A DNA stretch of 64,000 bases. It comes from Streptomyces sp. Go-475. Lineage in GTDB: Bacteria > Actinomycetota > Actinomycetes > Streptomycetales > Streptomycetaceae. This document shows, piece after piece, positions 19,675 through 29,277 of the stretch. A program made the translations under genes and the position numbers. Each line of letters begins with the position of its first letter. Position 1 is the first letter of the stretch. The DNA is taken from positions 2,089,501 to 2,153,500 of the forward strand of contig NZ_CP026121.1 in assembly GCF_003330845.1 (NCBI RefSeq). Reading direction: 5' to 3'. Below the pieces are notes generated by a model, which saw only the letters and a list, made by a program, of their open reading frames with translations, was not told the origin of the DNA and did not search any database.

Positions 19675-20379
19675 CTACGCGGCAGGCGGCGCCCCATACG
19701 GCCCGTCAGCGAACTCCGGCTCAGGATCCCGAGGCCCGAACAACGCCGTGAGCCCCAGATGCAGCACCAGCGCGGCAAGCGGCCAGGCCAGCAACGCCCC
19801 CTTCGCGCCCAGCTTCAGCGGCGCCGAGAACGTCACCCCCTTGCCCACCTCCCGCGCATGGGCGACCACGTCCTCCGCGGGACCGAGCCACACCCCGAGC
19901 CGCCACGCCAGCAACGACCCGAGCAGCCCCCCGACGGCCAGCCCCACCACCAGCGGCACACCCCCACGCCGCCGCAGCAGGAAGACCACGAGCGCGCTCA
20001 CGACCCCGAACGCCAGCCCGAGCAGGGTGAACGTGCCGTCCACCCCCACGGCCTGCTCCCCCTCGGTGTCCTTGAGGTAGACGACCCAGTTCCCGTCCAC
20101 CACGTCACCGACCAGCGGAACGTGCGGCGCGAGCCACCACCACAGCGCACCCAGCAGCACCCCACCGAGCGCCACGGCCAGGGCGACCACACCGGCCTCC
20201 CGCACTTCCGTCTTCATGCCGGGGCCGTCCTGTCCGTACCAGCCGTGCGCGTCGTACTCGGCGTACTCGGCCTGCTGGGACCCGGGGGCCTCAGCCCCGG
20301 GGGCCGCGGCCGGCGGCTGCCACGAACCCTGTGCGGAACGTTCGTGCGGTGGCGGTGGCGGAGTCAGTGGTGCGGTCAC
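19675..20379 (-). CDS. Membrane protein with Pro-rich N-terminus (DUF2567-like?)
   Basis: 234-aa protein. Residues 1-55 are a Pro/Ala-rich disordered tail (PLTPPPPPHE); four hydrophobic segments follow (about 62-84, 111-130, 138-156 and 188-206) with LVGDVVDGNWVVYLKDTEGE as an external loop. The GTG start (VTAPLTPPPP) is chosen over a longer in-frame ORF that covers the ABC permease gene. The layout resembles DUF2567 proteins, but I am not sure. Next to an ABC transporter pair on the same strand. Confidence 0.65.
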   Translation of the reverse strand: MTAPLTPPPPPHERSAQGSWQPPAAAPGAEAPGSQQAEYAEYDAHGWYGQDGPGMKTEVREAGVVALAVALGGVLLGALWWWLAPHVPLVGDVVDGNWVVYLKDTEGEQAVGVDGTFTLLGLAFGVVSALVVFLLRRRGGVPLVVGLAVGGLLGSLLAWRLGVWLGPAEDVVAHAREVGKGVTFSAPLKLGAKGALLAWPLAALVLHLGLTALFGPRDPEPEFADGPYGAPPAA

Positions 20380-20435
20380 CCTGCCATCGTGCCAGGCCCG
20401 CCTGTGCCCCGCGTCACCGGACGATCCCTCCCCGC

Positions 20436-21257
20436 TCACCGGACGGCCGCCCGGCGGTACGCCCAGGTCGCCACGGCCAGGGAGACCACGCCCACGGCCC
20501 CGCACACCGCGAGGTCGCCGAGGACGAACGCCCAGTCGGGATCCGGCCCGAACGTGCGCGCGAACGCCTCCACGCCGTAGGTCGACGGCAGCAGGTCCCG
20601 CGTGAAGCGGACCACCTCCGGCATCCGGTCCGCCGGCAGCACGCCCAGCAGCAGCGCAGCGGACATGCCCAGCTGCCCGAGCAGCGTGGCCAGCTCCGGC
20701 CGGGGCGCGAGCAGCCCGAGCGCCGCCCCCAGCCCGGCGAGCGCGGCGCCCGCCAGCGGGATCACGGCCACCAGGATCCACAGGTGCGCCAGCGGCAGCC
20801 CGAACAGCACACAGCCGAACACGGCCGTCACGACCGTTCCGGGCACGGTGAACGAGGCGTACGCGCCCGCCGCGCCGAGCACCACCGCCGCGGGCGGCAC
20901 CGGCAGGGTCGCGTAGTGGTCGAGCCCGCCGCTGGCCCGCAGCTGCCCGAAGTACTGCGCGAGCAGGTTCAGCGCGACGAACGCCACCACCAGGACCGAC
21001 GAGCCGGCGACGACCGCCTGCGCCTCGGCCCCGTCGTCCACGACCCCGCGCATCAGGATCATGATCCCGACCGACTGGAAGGTCGCCACGAACAGCAGCG
21101 GGATCCGCGCGACCCGCGCCCGGGACAGCTGCGCCCGGTACACGGCCGCCAGCGACGGCCACAGCCGCGCCCGAGGTCCGAGCTCGGCCGCGCACGCGGC
21201 GGGCTCCTCCACGGCCAGGGCACCGCCCGGCAGGACATCGGCGGGTACGACACTCAC
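20436..21257 (-). CDS. ABC transporter permease (ABC-2 type)
   Basis: 273-aa membrane protein with six hydrophobic segments in the arrangement of ABC-2 exporter permeases. The central YGQLRAS-like segment (AQYFGQLRASGGLDHYATLP) and LLPSTYGVEAFARTF before the last helix are typical. The GTG start (VSVVPADVLPGG) is supported by AAGGGGAG 8-10 nt upstream. It follows the ATPase gene at 21358-22377 with 100 nt between, and together they form an exporter of unknown substrate. Confidence 0.85.
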   Translation of the reverse strand: MSVVPADVLPGGALAVEEPAACAAELGPRARLWPSLAAVYRAQLSRARVARIPLLFVATFQSVGIMILMRGVVDDGAEAQAVVAGSSVLVVAFVALNLLAQYFGQLRASGGLDHYATLPVPPAAVVLGAAGAYASFTVPGTVVTAVFGCVLFGLPLAHLWILVAVIPLAGAALAGLGAALGLLAPRPELATLLGQLGMSAALLLGVLPADRMPEVVRFTRDLLPSTYGVEAFARTFGPDPDWAFVLGDLAVCGAVGVVSLAVATWAYRRAAVR

Positions 21258-21357
21258 GTCGCGCTGCTCCCCTTCGTCGGGTCCACTGCGGCAGTCGCCC
21301 TGTTCGGTACGTACGCGGCGGCCCACGTACTCAAGGCCTCGGTGTTCCGCACGTTCC

Positions 21358-22377
21358 TCACGCCTTCACCAGCCCCTGCTGCGCGGCACCGCCCAGGGCC
21401 AGGTACACGTCCTCCAGGCTCGGCGTGGCCAGCGTGAAGTCGTCCAGGGCGGCGAAGGCGGCCCCTCCGGTGACAGTGGCGACGACCGCCCGCGCCTCCT
21501 CCGGTCCGAGCCGGAGCGTCCAGCGGCGGCCCGACTCCACGGCACGGTCCCGCAGCGCGGCCACCTCCGGCACGTGCAGCGGCGCCGCGTCCCGCCACAC
21601 CAGGTCGACGCGCACCTCACCGGCGACCTGTTCCTTCAGCCCGGCCGGGGTGTCGCAGGCGATCACCCGACCCCGGTCCAGGACGGCCACCCGGTCCAGC
21701 ACCGTCTCGGCCTCGATGACGTTGTGGGTGACGAGCAGCACGGTCGTCCCGCGCTCGGCCCGCCGCCGGTCCACCGCGGACCACACGGCCCGCCGCGCCA
21801 CCGGGTCCATGCCGGTGGTGGGCTCGTCGAGCACGAGCAGCGGCCGCTCCCCCACCAGCGCGGCGGCGAAGCACGCCAGCCGCCGCTGGCCCCCGGAGAG
21901 CTTCTTCAGCGGGCGTCCGGCCAGCGGGGTGAGGCCCAGCTCGGCGAGGACGTCGTCCCGCTCGGCCCGCGCCCGCCGGACGTCCAGGCCGCGCAGCCGC
22001 CCGGTGGTCTCGGCGGCGAGCGACACGGTCAGTTCGTCGAGGGCGGTCGACTCCTGCCCGAGGTAGGCGAGGATCCGCGCGGCCCGCTCCGGGTGGCGCA
22101 CGATGTCGTGCCCGAGGATCTCCACGCTGCCGGTGTCGGGCCGCATCAGCCCGGTGAGCTGCCGGACGAGGGTGGACTTGCCGGCGCCGTTCGGGCCGAG
22201 CAGGCCGAAGATCTCGCCGCGGCGGATGTCCAGCCGTACGTCGTCCGTGGCCCGGACCTCGGGCGTGCCGGGCGCGCCGCGGCGGCCCCGGACCGCCGGG
22301 TAGGTCTTGGTCAGCCCGCGCACCGCGCACACGATGTCGCCATCGTGCCGAAATGCCTGTGCCGCGCGCGTACTCAC
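21358..22377 (-). CDS. ABC transporter ATP-binding protein
   Basis: 339-aa ATPase of the DrrA/CcmA drug-export type. Walker A GPNGAGKST is at 61-69, the signature is LSGGQRR, Walker B is LLVLDEPTTGMDP, and the H-loop is LLVTHN. The C-terminal 90 residues are the extra domain common in this subfamily. GTG start. Partner permease is the next gene downstream. Confidence 0.93.
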   Translation of the reverse strand: MSTRAAQAFRHDGDIVCAVRGLTKTYPAVRGRRGAPGTPEVRATDDVRLDIRRGEIFGLLGPNGAGKSTLVRQLTGLMRPDTGSVEILGHDIVRHPERAARILAYLGQESTALDELTVSLAAETTGRLRGLDVRRARAERDDVLAELGLTPLAGRPLKKLSGGQRRLACFAAALVGERPLLVLDEPTTGMDPVARRAVWSAVDRRRAERGTTVLLVTHNVIEAETVLDRVAVLDRGRVIACDTPAGLKEQVAGEVRVDLVWRDAAPLHVPEVAALRDRAVESGRRWTLRLGPEEARAVVATVTGGAAFAALDDFTLATPSLEDVYLALGGAAQQGLVKA

Positions 22378-22455
22378 AAGGGACGAGACTACGGGGTCGG
22401 CGACCCCGGTCCGCTCTCGGGTCGGTCGACAACGGGAAATCCGTCGGCAAAGTCC

Positions 22456-23676
22456 TCAGTCGCCGACCGGGGCGTGCTCCACGCCCGTGCGCACGCCGAT
22501 CTCCTTCCAGAAACCGGCCCGGATGGCGTAGCGGTCGCGTTCGTCGATCTGGTCGTCCTTGTGGGCGAGGAGGCCGAAGCGGGCGGCGTAGCGCAGCAGC
22601 TCGCCGTCGACGCGGTGCGGGATGCGCGGGTACATCCCGGACAGTTTCTGCAGGTGGCTCTGGTCGCCGAGGCGTTCCACCCAGCGCCGGGCGAAGACCT
22701 GCCCCACCTCGTAGGGGTCGCCGCCGACGGTGGTGATGTCCTCCTCGCGGTCGGCCCAGCGCTGCTCGGCGGTGGTCAGCTGGGCGAGCGTAGGCATCGA
22801 GGCGGCCTCGGGGGGCTCGACCGGGGGCCGGTCGACCCAGCCTTTGTCGGAGGACCAGCGGAGGGTGGCGGAGGCGGGGGGCTGGGCGGGCTGGGTGCCG
22901 GGGGCGCGCAGGGCGGCGAGGTCCTTGGGCGTGGGGACCCCTTTGGCGGCGGGCAGCCGTTCCTCGCTGCCGTTCTGACCGGGGCCGGTCGCCGGGTGCT
23001 GGGGTTGCGGGGCGGGCCGCTCGGGCGGGGCGGAGAGGGCGGAGTCGGGCAGCGGCGCGGAGAGGATCGCGGCGATCTCGGGCCGGGGCGCGGGCTGCGG
23101 GGCGCACGCCCCGGTGTACTCCTTGGCGCGGACGGCCTTGGTGATCCACGTGCGGTCGAGGACGCGCCGCTCGTCGGCCTCGGCGACCAGGTCCTCGGAC
23201 TGGTTGTAGTCGCCGTCGGCGGCCTGCACGGCCCACAGGTGGACGGCGACGCCGTGCTCCTTGGCGGCCATCATGCCCGGCAGCAGGTCGCCGTCGCCGG
23301 TGACGAGGACGACGTCGGAGCAGGCGCGGTTGCGGGCCAGCTCGGTGAGCTCGGCGTGCATGGCGGCGTCCACGCCCTTCTGCGCCCAGCGGCCGTCGCT
23401 GCGGGTCAGCGCGCCCAGCCGGACGGTGACCCGGGGCATCACGCGCAACCGGCGGTGCTCGGGCTGCGGGACGCGGTCGGGGGCGCCGTCGAACCAGTAG
23501 ATGCGCAGCAAGGGCTGCTGCGTGTCGGACTCGGCGCGCTCACGCAGCCCCTGGATCAGGGCCGTGTGGTCGACGGTGATGCGGGACCGCGAGGGCTCCC
23601 CGGCGAGGAGGCTCGCCGCGGCTCCCAGCAGATACCCGGCGTCCACCAGGACGATGCAGCGGTCCACGCGACTCAC
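22456..23676 (-). CDS. NYN-domain (PIN-like) protein with C-terminal helical domain
   Basis: 406-aa protein. The N-terminal NYN domain (about 5-185) is predicted to be a Mg-dependent ribonuclease of the PIN fold: Asp12 in VLVDAGYLL, Asp in RIYWFDGAP, the DVVLVTGDGDLLPGM acidic motif and a downstream LVAEADE. A long Pro/Ala/Gln-rich linker (about 195-300) precedes a compact C-terminal module (YEVGQVFARRWVER...) that may bind RNA or protein. GTG start. Divergent from the 54-aa basic protein gene. Substrate unknown. Confidence 0.85.
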   Translation of the reverse strand: MSRVDRCIVLVDAGYLLGAAASLLAGEPSRSRITVDHTALIQGLRERAESDTQQPLLRIYWFDGAPDRVPQPEHRRLRVMPRVTVRLGALTRSDGRWAQKGVDAAMHAELTELARNRACSDVVLVTGDGDLLPGMMAAKEHGVAVHLWAVQAADGDYNQSEDLVAEADERRVLDRTWITKAVRAKEYTGACAPQPAPRPEIAAILSAPLPDSALSAPPERPAPQPQHPATGPGQNGSEERLPAAKGVPTPKDLAALRAPGTQPAQPPASATLRWSSDKGWVDRPPVEPPEAASMPTLAQLTTAEQRWADREEDITTVGGDPYEVGQVFARRWVERLGDQSHLQKLSGMYPRIPHRVDGELLRYAARFGLLAHKDDQIDERDRYAIRAGFWKEIGVRTGVEHAPVGD

Positions 23677-23889
23677 CCTCTTCCCAGGAGGTTTGCTTCG
23701 GGCTTGCTTCGAGTCTGCCCGACGGCGCGGAGGTTAACGGCCGGAACTCGATCTTCGGCGTGGCGTTTCGCGCCACCCCGCTCCGACTCCCCCTGTCACG
23801 CAGGGTAATTGTCCGACATGCGATCGTTGTCGGCCTGTGTGAATCTGGTCCCGGCCCTGGCCCCTAGATCCCCCACAGGAGGCATCACC

Positions 23890-24054
23890 ATGGCCAAGAA
23901 CAAGAACCGTGACCGTAAGCAGCAGCGTCCGACCGAGCGCGGTCAGCGGGCGGACCGCAGCCCCGCGGCAGAGGCGGAGCCCCAGACCGAGGTCGAACTG
24001 ACCCCCGGTGACGTGGCGTCCCGCAAGCGGAAGCGCAGCTTCGGCCACAACTGA
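23890..24054 (+). CDS. Small basic conserved protein (54 aa)
   Basis: MAKNKNRDRKQQRPTERGQR opens a 54-residue, strongly charged protein ending in SRKRKRSFGHN, with an acidic middle (AEAEPQTEVELTPGD). AGGAGG lies 7-8 nt before the ATG and a strong terminator follows, so it is a real, separately expressed gene. No fold or family is recognised. The composition suggests a disordered nucleic-acid- or ribosome-associated peptide; that is inference. Confidence 0.8.
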   Translation: MAKNKNRDRKQQRPTERGQRADRSPAAEAEPQTEVELTPGDVASRKRKRSFGHN

Positions 24055-24089
24055 CGTTCCGCGGGAAGGGTTTGTGACCCACGCGCATA

Positions 24090-24127
24090 CGTGAGGGGCG
24101 TACCAGGTACCGGGTACGCCCCTCACG
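24090..24127. terminator. Strong bidirectional terminator
   Basis: A 15-bp perfect inverted repeat (24090-24104 and 24113-24127, 8-nt loop) sits between the small plus-strand gene and the convergent end of dnaE. Confidence 0.88.
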
Positions 24128-24142
24128 CGCGTCAAGAGCCGG

Positions 24143-27100
24143 TCAGCCCGCCAGGCAGGACGGCCCGAGCAGCACCTTCAGGTCGCCGAAGAGCGCCGGG
24201 TCGGGCTTCACCCGGTGCCGGTCCAGGCGGAGCACGGTCGTCTTGGTCGGTCCCTGGAGCTTGATCCGGACCTCGCTGTCGCCCTTGTGGTGGCTGAGGA
24301 CCTCGCCGAGCCGGCTCACGAGCGGCGGGGTGACCCGGGTGGCCGGAATGGTGAGGACCACGGGCGCGTTGGTGCCCGCGTTCGACAGGTCCGGCACCAT
24401 CAGTTCCATCGCGACGAGCCGCGGCACGTCCTCGCGCTTGTCGAGGCGGCCCTTGACGAACACCACGGCGTCCTCGACGAGTTGGGTCGAGACGAGCTGG
24501 TAGGTCGCCGGGAAGAACATGCACTCGATCGAGCCGGCGAGGTCCTCGACGGTGGCGATGGCCCAGGCGTTGCCCTGCTTGGTCATCTTGCGCTGCAGGC
24601 CGGAGATGATGCCGCCGATGGTCACCACGGATCCGTCGGAGTAGTCACCCCCGGTCAGCTGGGAGATGCCCGCGTCGGCCTTGTCGGACAGGATGTGCTC
24701 CAGGCCGAACAGCGGATGGTCGGAGACGTACAGACCGAGCATCTCCCGCTCCTGGGCGAGCAGATACGTCTTGTCCCACTCCTCGTCGGTGAACTGCACG
24801 TCCAGGCCGAAGCCGGGCTCGCTGCTCTCCTCCTCGCCCATGCCGCCGAAGAGGTCGAACTGCCCCTCGGCCTCCTTGCGCTTGACCGCGACCACGTTGT
24901 CGATCATCGGCTCGTACTGCGCGGTGAGGCCCTTGCGGGTGTGGCCCATGGCGTCGAAGGCGCCGGCCTTGATCAGCGATTCGGTGGTGCGCTTGTTGCA
25001 GACGACCGCCTCGACCTTGTCGAGGTAGTCCGGGAAGGAGGTGTACTTCCCCTTGGCCTTGCGGCACCTGATGATCGACTCGACGACGTTCGTACCGACG
25101 TTGCGGACGGCGGAGAGGCCGAAGAGGATCACGTCGTCGCCCTGGGCCGCGAAGTTGGACATCGACTCGTTGACGTCCGGCGGGAGCACCTTGATGCCCA
25201 TGCGGCGGCACTCGTTGAGGTAGACGGCCGACTTGTCCTTGTCGTCCTTCACGGACGTCAGGAGCGCGGCCATGTACTCGGCGGGGTGGTTCGCCTTGAG
25301 GTACGCCGTCCAGTACGAGACGAGTCCGTACGCGGCGGAGTGCGCCTTGTTGAACGCGTAGCCGGCGAAGGGGACCAGCACGTCCCAGAGCGCCTGGATG
25401 GCCTCGTCGCTGTAGCCCTTCTTGCGGGCTCCCTCCTGGAAGAGGACGAAGTTCTTCGCCAGCTCCTCGGGCTTCTTCTTGCCCATCACGCGGCGGAGGA
25501 TGTCGGCCTCGCCGAGCGAGTAGCCGGCGATGATCTGGGCGGCCTTCTGCACCTGCTCCTGATAGACGATCAGGCCGTAGGTGACGTCCAGGACCTCCTT
25601 GAGCGGCTCCTCCAGCTCGGGGTGGATGGGCGTGATCTCCTGCTGGCCGTTCTTGCGCAGCGCGTAGTTCGTGTGGGAGTTCATGCCCATGGGGCCCGGG
25701 CGGTACAGGGCCGACACGGCGGAGATGTCTTCGAAGTTGTCCGGCTTCATCAGCCGGAGCAGGGAGCGCATGGGCCCGCCGTCGAACTGGAACACGCCGA
25801 GGGTGTCGCCGCGCTGGAGCAGTTCGAAGGTCGTGGGGTCGTCCAGCGGCAGCGACAGCAGGTCGATGTCGATGCCCTTGTTGGACTTCACCATCTTGAC
25901 GGCGTCGTCCATGATCGTGAGGTTGCGCAGGCCCAGGAAGTCCATCTTCAGCAGGCCGAGCGACTCACAGCTCGGGTAGTCCCACTGCGTGATGGTCACG
26001 CCGTCGGTGTGCCGCACCCAGACGGGCACGTGGTCGGTGATGGTCTCGCTGGACATGATCACGCCGGCGGCGTGCACGCCCATCTGCCGCACCAGGCCCT
26101 CGACGCCCTTGGCGGTGTCGATGACCTTCTTCACGTCCGGCTCGTTCTCGTACATCGCCCGGACCTCGCCCGCCTCCGAGTAGCGGGGGTGGTTCGGGTC
26201 GGTGATGCCGTCCAGGTTGATGCCCTTGCCGAGGACGTCGGCGGGCATGGCCTTGGTGATGCGGTCGCCCATCGCGTACGGGTAGCCCAGCACGCGCGCG
26301 GAGTCCTTGATCGCGTTCTTGGCCTTGATGGTGCCGTACGTGCCGATCATGGCGACCTTGTCCGCGCCGTACTTCTCCGTCACGTAGCGGATCACCTCGA
26401 CGCGCCGGCGCTCGTCGAAGTCGATGTCGACATCGGGCATGGAGATGCGCTCGGGGTTGAGGAACCGCTCGAAGATCAGGCCGTGCGGGATGGGGTCGAG
26501 GTCGGTGATGCCGAGGGCGTAGGCGACGATCGAGCCGGCCGCGGAGCCTCGGCCGGGGCCGACCGCGATGCCCTGCTTCTTGGCCCACATGATGAAGTCG
26601 GCGACCACGAGGAAGTAGCCCGGGAAGCCCATCGAGATGATGGTGTCCATCTCGTACTCGACCTGCTTCATGCGGTCGTCGGGGATGCCGTCCGGGAAGC
26701 GGCGGTGCATGCCGCGGATGACTTCCTCGCGGAACCAGCTGACCTCCGTGTACCCCTCGGGGATGTCGAACTTGGGCATGAGGTCGCGCTTCTCGAACAT
26801 GCCCGTGGTGTCGACCATCTCGGCGATCAGCCGGGTGTTGGCGCAGCCCTCCTGCCAGGCGTCCGAGGAGTCGATGGCGTACATCTCGTCCGTGGACTTC
26901 AGGTAGTAGCCGGTGCCGTCGAACTTGAAGCGGTCCGGGTCGGAGAGGTTCTTGCCGGTCTGGATGCACAGCAGCGCGTCGTGGGCGCCCGCCTCGTGGG
27001 CGTACGTGTAGTGCGAGTCGTTGGTGACCAGCGGGGGGATGCCGAGCTTCTTGGCGATCTCCAGGAGGCCGTCGCGGACCCGGTGCTCGATCTCGATGCC

Positions 27101-27682
27101 GTGGTCCATCAGCTCCAGGAAGTAGCGGTCCTTGCCGAAGATGTCCTGGTAGTCCGCGGCGGCCTTCAGGGCCTCGTCGAAGTGGCCGAGGCGCAGCCGG
27201 GTCTGCACCTCGCCGGAGGGGCAGCCGGTGGAGGCGACGATCCCCTCGGACCACTGGGCGATGGTCTCCTTGTCCATCCGGGGCCACTTCTGCAGCCAGC
27301 CCTCGGCGTACGCGTCGGAGGACAGCCGGAAGAGGTTGTGCAGGCCGGTCTTGTTCACCGCCCACATCGTCTTGTGGGTGTAACCACCGGAACCGGAGAC
27401 GTCGTCCCGCTTCTGGTGCGGCTGGCCCCACTGGATCTTGCGCTTGTTGCGGCGGGACTCGGGCGCGACATACGCCTCGATCCCGATGATCGGCGTGATC
27501 CCGGCCTTCTGCGCGGAGTGGAAGAAGTCGTACGCCCCGTGGAGGTTGCCGTGGTCGGACATGGCGATGTGGGTCATGCCCATCTCGTTGCACGCGTTGA
27601 ACATGTCCTTCAGCCGCGCGGCACCGTCCAGCAGCGAGTACTGGGTGTGGACGTGCAGGTGCGTGAACGGCGGCTTCGACAC
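24143..27682 (-). CDS. dnaE: DNA polymerase III alpha subunit
   Basis: 1179-aa replicative polymerase. Order of parts: N-terminal PHP domain with HLHVHTQYSLLDG at about 8-20, the polymerase core with catalytic aspartates in MPDVDIDFDE (Asp417 and Asp419), finger and thumb regions, helix-hairpin-helix, and a C-terminal OB domain (GGIISGLQRKMTKQGNAWA). The GTG start (VSKPPFTHLHV) gives the usual length; a longer ORF adds 53 non-conserved residues. This is the DnaE1-type essential polymerase. It is divergent from the DUF2252 gene. Confidence 0.97.
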   Translation of the reverse strand: MSKPPFTHLHVHTQYSLLDGAARLKDMFNACNEMGMTHIAMSDHGNLHGAYDFFHSAQKAGITPIIGIEAYVAPESRRNKRKIQWGQPHQKRDDVSGSGGYTHKTMWAVNKTGLHNLFRLSSDAYAEGWLQKWPRMDKETIAQWSEGIVASTGCPSGEVQTRLRLGHFDEALKAAADYQDIFGKDRYFLELMDHGIEIEHRVRDGLLEIAKKLGIPPLVTNDSHYTYAHEAGAHDALLCIQTGKNLSDPDRFKFDGTGYYLKSTDEMYAIDSSDAWQEGCANTRLIAEMVDTTGMFEKRDLMPKFDIPEGYTEVSWFREEVIRGMHRRFPDGIPDDRMKQVEYEMDTIISMGFPGYFLVVADFIMWAKKQGIAVGPGRGSAAGSIVAYALGITDLDPIPHGLIFERFLNPERISMPDVDIDFDERRRVEVIRYVTEKYGADKVAMIGTYGTIKAKNAIKDSARVLGYPYAMGDRITKAMPADVLGKGINLDGITDPNHPRYSEAGEVRAMYENEPDVKKVIDTAKGVEGLVRQMGVHAAGVIMSSETITDHVPVWVRHTDGVTITQWDYPSCESLGLLKMDFLGLRNLTIMDDAVKMVKSNKGIDIDLLSLPLDDPTTFELLQRGDTLGVFQFDGGPMRSLLRLMKPDNFEDISAVSALYRPGPMGMNSHTNYALRKNGQQEITPIHPELEEPLKEVLDVTYGLIVYQEQVQKAAQIIAGYSLGEADILRRVMGKKKPEELAKNFVLFQEGARKKGYSDEAIQALWDVLVPFAGYAFNKAHSAAYGLVSYWTAYLKANHPAEYMAALLTSVKDDKDKSAVYLNECRRMGIKVLPPDVNESMSNFAAQGDDVILFGLSAVRNVGTNVVESIIRCRKAKGKYTSFPDYLDKVEAVVCNKRTTESLIKAGAFDAMGHTRKGLTAQYEPMIDNVVAVKRKEAEGQFDLFGGMGEEESSEPGFGLDVQFTDEEWDKTYLLAQEREMLGLYVSDHPLFGLEHILSDKADAGISQLTGGDYSDGSVVTIGGIISGLQRKMTKQGNAWAIATVEDLAGSIECMFFPATYQLVSTQLVEDAVVFVKGRLDKREDVPRLVAMELMVPDLSNAGTNAPVVLTIPATRVTPPLVSRLGEVLSHHKGDSEVRIKLQGPTKTTVLRLDRHRVKPDPALFGDLKVLLGPSCLAG

Positions 27683-27900
27683 GGCTGCGGCCTCCAGGGA
27701 GAACGTGGGTCTGATGGGGCCCGACAGGCTGCGGACAGTCTGGGGGACAGCGACGAAGTCTATGCCTCGACAGTGACACGCGGAGGGCTGACCCGCGTAC
27801 CTTCGGGCGAGGGTCGCGGGCACTCCCGCGGGCCGCCGCACGTTACGCAGGGGACGGACCAGCCGTCCCCGAAACGTCCTGCACCAGGAGGCACCCAGCG

Positions 27901-29229
27901 ATGTCGTTCCCCCAGCTCAACGACGAGCAGCGCGGCGACGAGATCCTCGCCGTCTTCGACACCGCCTTCGGCGAGCTGCTGGCCGCCGACCCGGCCGCGT
28001 TCCGCGTGAAGTTCCGGAAGATGGCGGCCTCGGCCTTCGCCTTCTACCGGGGTACGGCCTGCCTCTTCTACCGCGATCTCGACCAGGAGGGGATACTCGG
28101 CGGCCCGTACCTGGACGAGCGCACCTCGCGCGTGTGGATCCACGGCGACCTCCACGCGGAGAACTTCGGCACGTACATGGACGCGAACGGCCGCCTGATC
28201 TTCAACGTCAACGACTTCGACGAGGCCTACGTCGGCCCCTTCACCTGGGACCTGCAGCGCTTCGCCGCGTCCATCGCGCTGATCGGCTACGCCAAGGCGC
28301 TCAGCGACGAGCAGATCACCGAGCTGGTGCGGGTCTACGCGGGTGCCTACCGGGAGCGGATCCACGCCCTGGCCACGGGCGCGAAGAGCGACGAGGTCCC
28401 GCCGTTCACGCTGGACACCGCGCAGGGTCCGCTGCTGGACGCGCTGCGTGACGCCCGCTCGCTGACCCGCTTCGGCCTGCTGGAGTCGATGACGGAGATC
28501 CGCGACTTCGAGCGCCGCTTCGCGCCGGGCGGCGGCTCGGTCGAGCTGGACGCGGCCACGCGCTACAAGGTCCTCGCCGCCTTCGACGGCTATCTGGAGA
28601 CGCTCCCGGACAGCTCCCTGGCCCGCCCGGACTCCTACCGCGTGAAGGACGTCGTCGGCCGGCGCGGCATCGGCATCGGCTCGGCGGGGCTGCCGTCGTA
28701 CAACATCCTCCTGGAGGGCCACAGCGACGCCCTGGAGAACGATGTCGTGATCTACATCAAGCAGGCCCAGACCCCGGCGGTCTCCCGGCACATCACGGAC
28801 CAGGCGATCCGCGACTACTTCCAGCACGAGGGGCACCGCACGGTCATCTCCCAGCGCGCGCTCCAGGCGCACGCCGACCCGTGGCTGGGCTGGACGGAGC
28901 TGGACGGCGCGGGCCAGCTGGTCGCCGAGATCTCGCCGTACGCGGTGGACCTCGACTGGGGCGACATCGACGACCCGGAGGAGATCGCCCAGGTGGTGGC
29001 CGACCTCGGCCGGGCGACGGCCACGATGCACTCGGCGGCGGACGACCAGTCCGGCGAGTCCCTGGTGCCGTTCTCCACGGAGCGGGCCATCGACGCGGCG
29101 ATCGCGGCCGACGAGGACGGCTTCGCGCCGCTGCTGGTCGACTTCGCGCACAGCTACGGCGCACGCGCGCGTGCCGACCACCAGATCTTCGTGGACCTGT
29201 TCCGCAACGGCCGGATTCCGGGTCTGTGA
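27901..29229 (+). CDS. DUF2252 protein (kinase-like fold)
   Basis: 442-aa soluble protein. The segment HGDLHAENF at 81-89 and the following NVNDFDEAY and FTWDLQRFAAS imitate the catalytic loop and metal-binding DFD of aminoglycoside-phosphotransferase-like kinases. Family members are labelled DUF2252; substrate unknown. ATG start after GGAGG. Divergent from dnaE with 218 nt between, in which I see no clear operator. Confidence 0.88.
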   Translation: MSFPQLNDEQRGDEILAVFDTAFGELLAADPAAFRVKFRKMAASAFAFYRGTACLFYRDLDQEGILGGPYLDERTSRVWIHGDLHAENFGTYMDANGRLIFNVNDFDEAYVGPFTWDLQRFAASIALIGYAKALSDEQITELVRVYAGAYRERIHALATGAKSDEVPPFTLDTAQGPLLDALRDARSLTRFGLLESMTEIRDFERRFAPGGGSVELDAATRYKVLAAFDGYLETLPDSSLARPDSYRVKDVVGRRGIGIGSAGLPSYNILLEGHSDALENDVVIYIKQAQTPAVSRHITDQAIRDYFQHEGHRTVISQRALQAHADPWLGWTELDGAGQLVAEISPYAVDLDWGDIDDPEEIAQVVADLGRATATMHSAADDQSGESLVPFSTERAIDAAIAADEDGFAPLLVDFAHSYGARARADHQIFVDLFRNGRIPGL

Positions 29230-29277
29230 CGGAAAGACCCTTCACAGGCATCCTTTAGGGGTCCCTTACCGGCCCCC

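Noticed and set aside
21061..23808. 915-codon plus-strand ORF across the ABC and NYN genes
   Set aside because: Spans three well-supported minus-strand genes; composition is that of an antisense frame.
24215..28009. 1264-codon plus-strand ORF opposite dnaE
   Set aside because: Long antisense frame of dnaE produced by GC bias; repetitive Val/Gly/Asp composition and no domains.
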